From Halobacterium zhouii (GTDB lineage: Archaea > Halobacteriota > Halobacteria > Halobacteriales > Halobacteriaceae), in NCBI RefSeq assembly GCF_021249405.1, contig NZ_CP089593.1, positions 1,054,001 to 1,118,000 on the forward strand: a stretch of 64,000 nucleotides of DNA. The letters are read 5' to 3'. Position 1 is the stretch's first letter; each line of letters starts with the position of its first letter. Below, one piece after another: positions 61,786 to 64,000 of the stretch. A program made the position numbers and the translations under genes. The notes under the pieces were generated by a model that was not told the origin of the DNA, made no database searches, and was given only the letters and a program-made list of their open reading frames with translations.

Positions 61786-63106
61786 TCCTCTGGAGGTCTT
61801 CGCAGCGGTCGATGATGGAGCGCTCGATGTCGCCACTCGCCAACTCCTCGATGTACTCGAGGCTCTCGAGGTGGTCGTCCATCGTCAGTTGGGTCGTCCC
61901 GAACTCCTCGCGGTAGAGGTAGTCCGAGTCCGTCAACCCCTCGAGGAGGTCGAAGAGGTGGTCTCGAACCGGTTCGCCGATCCACCCGATGCGCTCGTAG
62001 TAGTTCAACGTCCGGACCGTGTTCTTCGGGCCGAACTCCGAGAGCAGGTACTCCAGGAACTCCAGGGAGACGACGTCCGCGAGATACCCCGTCGGCGGCT
62101 CCGCGAGGTGGGGGCCGTCGCTCTGCGACCGGAGGCCGAGGGCTGGCGCCGACGGCCCGTCGTCGGGCGACTCCTCGCCCGCGTCTGTAGTGACGTCGTC
62201 TTCGTCGAACTCGAACTCACCGGTGTCGTCCGAAGCCGTCTCGGTCTCTGCGTCCGCTTCGAGGTCCGAGTCGTCGAACCCGATGTCGTCTTTCTCTTCG
62301 GCCTCGATGCCGTCTTCGACGTCGTCGCCCTCGGCCCACTCCGCGTCGCCCGACTCGTACTCTTCTTTGAGTTCCTCGAAGGACGTGCCACCCCCCGATT
62401 CGTCGTCCACGTCATCCTCGTCTGCGTCCATCTCACCGTCATCCATCTCACCGTCGTCCATCTCGTCGAACTCTCCACCGAGTTCGTCGTCACCGAACTC
62501 GTCCTCCCCGAACTCCCCGTCGTCGAGTTCCTCGCCTTCGTCGAACGCGTCGTCGTCGAAGAAGTCGTTCGCGTCCGCGTCGGCGATGTCGGCGTCGAGT
62601 TCCTCCTCCTCGTCCTCGTCGCCCTCCTCGTCGTCGAACAGACCGAAGCTCTCCGCACCACCGCCGCCGCCGACGCCGCCCGCCCCCTCCACGTCGTCGA
62701 CGAACGGATTGACGCCACGAGTAACCATCTCGTAGATCTCCAGAAGCTTCCGGACGTTCTCCTCGACGTCGTCGACGCTCTCGCTGATCTGTTCGTTCTC
62801 GCTCCGGACGGTGTTCGCCTTCGAGGAGACGTTCGATACCTCAGTCTCCAGTTCCTCGATGCGGCTTTCGAGTTCGTTCACCGAGGAGTCCGCCCCACCG
62901 CCACCGTCGTCCATCCCGTCGAAGGAGCCGAACTCGTCGTCGAAGTCGTCGTCGAACTCCTCGTCCATCCCGAACTCGTCGTCCCCCTCGGGTTGCCCAG
63001 AGCCGCCGTCGTCCTCGTCCTCGTCGAGCCAACTGGCCATCCCAACGGCCAGCGTCCCGAACTGGGCGACGGCGAGCGCAGTCGGGGTGAGGTGGATAAG
63101 CTTCAT
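61769..63106 (-). CDS. arlCE: Archaellum protein ArlCE (fused FlaC/FlaE)
   Basis: The 445-residue cytoplasmic protein has a FlaC-like N-terminal coiled coil (NELESRIEELETEVSNVSSK) and a very long Asp/Glu-rich linker (about residues 150-335). The C-terminal FlaD/E domain reads LEFLEYLLSEFGPKNTVRTLNYYERIGW. ArlCE links chemotaxis signalling to the motor. The start (MKLIHLTPTA) is about 25-34 bp after a TATA box at 63131-63140; an in-frame Met at MASWLDEDE is a plausible alternative. Confidence 0.9.
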   Translation of the reverse strand: MKLIHLTPTALAVAQFGTLAVGMASWLDEDEDDGGSGQPEGDDEFGMDEEFDDDFDDEFGSFDGMDDGGGGADSSVNELESRIEELETEVSNVSSKANTVRSENEQISESVDDVEENVRKLLEIYEMVTRGVNPFVDDVEGAGGVGGGGGAESFGLFDDEEGDEDEEEELDADIADADANDFFDDDAFDEGEELDDGEFGEDEFGDDELGGEFDEMDDGEMDDGEMDADEDDVDDESGGGTSFEELKEEYESGDAEWAEGDDVEDGIEAEEKDDIGFDDSDLEADAETETASDDTGEFEFDEDDVTTDAGEESPDDGPSAPALGLRSQSDGPHLAEPPTGYLADVVSLEFLEYLLSEFGPKNTVRTLNYYERIGWIGEPVRDHLFDLLEGLTDSDYLYREEFGTTQLTMDDHLESLEYIEELASGDIERSIIDRCEDLQRNGIQR

Positions 63107-63438
63107 TGGCGTGATACAGGTGCCCCCGCCGTAATTAATGTTCTCCCCCAATTCTCAGATAGATGAATCGGGTAACTCGATATTACTAACCTATTAAGCC
63201 GTGGGACTGGACGTACAGGCCGTAAGCTGGCCGAACGGTGATTGAACGAACCGCCGCGGAACCTGCGAGAGGCGACAGAAACACTAACAGAAAAAATGAC
63301 AGCATCGAGAATGTTCTGCGGACGGCGACGGCGGGCCTGACAGAGTGAACACACCTCGAATATCAGGCAGAACCAACGTCAGCCAGGGATCAGTGGAATA
63401 GCCACTCCCTGGGACGTCGATGGTCGCTCGCGTGTGAG
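63107..63438 (-). promoter_or_regulatory. Intergenic region between arlD and arlCE with internal promoter
   Basis: This 332-bp stretch separates arlD from arlCE. CATTAATTAC at 63131-63140 (minus strand) is a good TATA box for arlCE, so arlCE to arlJ can be expressed apart from arlD. No gene was recognised in the rest; an inverted CCAGGGA...TCCCTGG lies near 63385-63415. Confidence 0.5.
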
Positions 63439-63915
63439 CTACTGCGTCTCCATCGAAGCGAGTCGGCCGATGAACACCAGACTCAACACGTGGTCTGTCA
63501 TCCCGAGGTCCTCGTGGTCGTCCGCGTCGGCCGGCCCCGCGAACCCGCGAACGTGGTCGCGGAGCTCCGACGCCGCGCTCTCACCGACCCATCCGATGCT
63601 CTCGTAGTAGCCAATGGCCTTCAGCGAGCGCTTCACGCCGCCGCGCTCGAGGAGGAAGTCCAGCCACTCGAAGAGCGTAATCTCTGCCGCGTACTTCCCC
63701 GGCATCGACTCGAGATAGGGGCGACTGAGTCGCTCCTCTCCCGCGCTCGACTCCATGAACAGCAACTGTTTGAGCTGTCCGGAGCGGACCGCCTCCTCGA
63801 CGCTCTCTTCCTGCTCGGAGAGGCGCTCTTTGAGGTCGCGGATGTCGCTGTCGTCGGTCTGCTGTGCCGCTCTCCGCAACTCCTCCGGGTCGTACTCGCG
63901 TGGGTTGAGTGTCAT
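63439..63915 (-). CDS. arlD: Archaellum protein ArlD (FlaD/E domain)
   Basis: The 158-residue protein has an N-terminal helical segment (IRDLKERLSEQEESVEEAVR) and a C-terminal FlaD/E domain (AEITLFEWLDFLLERGGVKRS, then LKAIGYYESIGWVGESA) like that of ArlCE. It is part of the cytoplasmic ring with ArlCE. Its ATG overlaps the stop of an upstream gene (ATGA). Confidence 0.88.
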   Translation of the reverse strand: MTLNPREYDPEELRRAAQQTDDSDIRDLKERLSEQEESVEEAVRSGQLKQLLFMESSAGEERLSRPYLESMPGKYAAEITLFEWLDFLLERGGVKRSLKAIGYYESIGWVGESAASELRDHVRGFAGPADADDHEDLGMTDHVLSLVFIGRLASMETQ

Positions 63916-64000
63916 TCCTGGGGCTCCTCCGTGGTGAACTCCTGGGTCTCCTCTGTGGTGAGTTGCTCGACGCGGTTACCGAGTTCGTCGACCGCCTCGG
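63912..64000 (-). CDS. C-terminal fragment of the gene upstream of arlD
   Basis: Only the last 28 codons are inside the window (ending EETQEFTTEEPQE). The stop codon overlaps the arlD start. In related genomes a motility or chemotaxis gene lies here, but the visible part is too short to identify. Confidence 0.55.
   Translation of the reverse strand, partial: EAVDELGNRVEQLTTEETQEFTTEEPQE

Overview
The window comes from a halophilic archaeon (class Halobacteria). The host DNA is GC-rich, the proteins are strongly acidic, and many genes begin at or just after a TATA box, as expected for leaderless transcripts. Lineage markers include TFB paralogues, RNA polymerase subunit L, Dph2, GatC/GatA, HalX and bat-type HTH regulators, and an archaellum (arl/fla) operon. 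No rRNA, tRNA or CRISPR array was found.

Layout. (1) 1-12.9 kb: housekeeping genes (gatC-gatA, tfb, NUDIX, an asparagine-synthase-like and PHP-domain pair, purL, hisF, rpo11, a rhomboid protease, a METTL5-like methyltransferase, dph2). (2) 13.1-17.1 kb: a complete PotABCD-like ABC importer operon with a Tat lipoprotein binding protein. (3) 17.2-27.2 kb: a YlbF-like protein, a bat-type regulator, an MBL-fold hydrolase, an acidic coiled-coil protein, a HisG-like paralogue, a cupin/zinc-ribbon protein, a broken peroxidase-like gene, and stress or carbon genes (DUF892 ferritin-like protein, PRC-like protein, GH15 glucoamylase/trehalase, GNAT). (4) 27.2-38.3 kb: an accessory island, visibly less GC-rich and with longer non-coding stretches. 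It carries a tyrosine recombinase with its DUF5805 partner, an IS transposase, a DEDD-type exonuclease divergent from an Orc1/Cdc6 gene with paired inverted repeats between them, an overlapping two-gene unit of unknown function whose second protein has a zinc-binding cluster and a PD-(D/E)XK-like motif, an orphan gene, a region of duplicated hairpins plus a possible structured RNA, and a second PD-(D/E)XK-like protein. (5) 38.4-54.6 kb: metabolism and signalling (esterase, kynureninase, histidine kinase with HalX regulator, HEAT-repeat pseudokinase, thiolase with DUF35 partner, Eis-like acetyltransferase, old yellow enzyme, nitroreductase, a TFB-like protein without zinc ribbon, nitrilase, ZIP transporter, MazG-like protein, CheW). 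(6) 54.7-64 kb: the archaellum operon on the minus strand (arlD-arlCE-arlF-arlG-arlH-arlI-arlJ) followed by a MinD/ParA-type ATPase, with an ArsR-like regulator and a small membrane protein alongside.

The best candidate for an undescribed system is in the island. Genes at 33520-34839 and 34823-36292 overlap and must be co-expressed. They sit directly behind an Orc1/Cdc6 ATPase and near a second putative nuclease and an unusual non-coding region. This looks like an integrated replicon or a defence cassette. The assignment rests on motif reading only; no database search was possible.
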